A stretch of DNA of 64,000 bases from contig CANFPU010000004.1 of assembly GCA_947448955.1 (NCBI GenBank), forward strand, positions 20,200-84,199, written 5' to 3'. The stretch itself is not shown here. This stretch comes from Burkholderiales bacterium (lineage in GTDB: Bacteria; Pseudomonadota; Gammaproteobacteria; Burkholderiales; Burkholderiaceae_C). Below: more notes on the stretch, generated by a model, which searched no databases, was not told the origin of the DNA, and saw nothing but the letters and a program-made list of their open reading frames with translations. Within the stretch, counting starts at the first letter, position 1.

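Larger units (their letters stand above)
55061..64000 (-). repeat. Giant protein: about twenty LNxYL beta repeats
   Basis: Units of about 95-130 residues. Each begins LTLPxxLxVxxGxxxPLxFG, continues xxLxGxGxLTLTLxxxxGxLxA, then xxLTLTGTAAxLNxYLxxxGxLxYTGxxxxLxVTVS. I count about 20 in this stretch and about three stray copies near 50.2, 34.7 and 33.4 kb. Copies are diverged (LNAYL, LNSYL, INSYL, LNTWV, LSDYL), so the array is old. The architecture resembles Ig- or cadherin-like stalk domains that contain an aLxxLxY strand-helix step. I cannot name a family. Confidence 0.85.

Noticed and set aside
60430..61310. CCACCACCG-rich stretch as a CRISPR or satellite array
   Set aside because: Unit spacing is irregular and the frame reads as a glycine-rich protein domain.
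28117..63641. Many plus-strand open frames of 60-620 codons opposite the giant gene
   Set aside because: They are antisense shadows produced by high-GC codons of the minus-strand gene. They are rich in Arg/Ala/Pro or Ser/Pro/Thr and show no domain or ribosome-site evidence.
63943..63945. ATG at 63,943 as the start of the giant gene
   Set aside because: The frame is open for 19 more codons to the window edge with sequence in the same style, there is no ribosome-binding site, and it would begin inside a repeat unit.

Overview
The window looks like a chromosomal piece of a high-GC betaproteobacterium, most likely Burkholderiales (Comamonadaceae/Sphaerotilaceae-like). The pointers are a Bug/TctC solute receptor, a feruloyl-CoA-synthase-type ligase with crotonases, a PEP-CTERM protein, a bufferin locus and very GC-rich third codon positions. 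No tRNA, rRNA, CRISPR array or complete insertion sequence is visible.

1-13.4 kb is a catabolic and accessory block. It holds a partial tyrosine phosphatase, an SDR, a feruloyl-CoA-synthase/enoyl-CoA-hydratase pair and an orphan TctC receptor. A minus-strand operon follows (beta-hydroxyacid dehydrogenase, dienelactone hydrolase, second crotonase), divergent from a class II aldolase. Then come a cytoplasmic-looking papain-like peptidase, a LysE exporter, an aldo/keto reductase and an M81 (MlrC-like) peptidase. 13.4-18.9 kb is a complete, translationally coupled five-gene peptide/opine/nickel-type ABC importer that converges on the M81 peptidase gene.

19.3-23.8 kb holds a tiny PEP-CTERM protein with GKGD repeats and then a bufferin locus. 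That locus has a four-cysteine BufA precursor starting at TTG, and its maturase BufB is fused to partner BufC in one polypeptide through a Pro-Ala linker. A PaaI-type thioesterase and an MFS exporter follow on the same strand. 23.9-27.7 kb carries an orphan extracellular solute-binding protein, a truncated PIN-domain toxin remnant, a histidine phosphatase and pncB.

27.86-64.0 kb (56% of the window) is a single uninterrupted minus-strand reading frame of at least 12,046 codons, still open at the right edge. It encodes a giant, nearly cysteine-free, surely secreted mosaic protein. From the visible N-terminal side it contains: about 20 copies of a roughly 110-residue beta repeat, interrupted by a glycine-rich segment and a PA14-like domain; a filamentous-haemagglutinin-like beta-helix; ten roughly 200-300-residue repeats with DxNxDG calcium loops; two Asp-box beta-propeller-like blocks; ten copies of a roughly 100-residue GDxITLxG cassette, some nested inside other domains; a long lipid-transfer- or beta-sheet-like middle; RTX nonapeptides; a second beta-helix; six bacterial Ig-like domains; and a 171-residue tail with no recognisable anchor. 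The most novel items are this mosaic, with its nested cassettes, and the bufB-bufC fusion.
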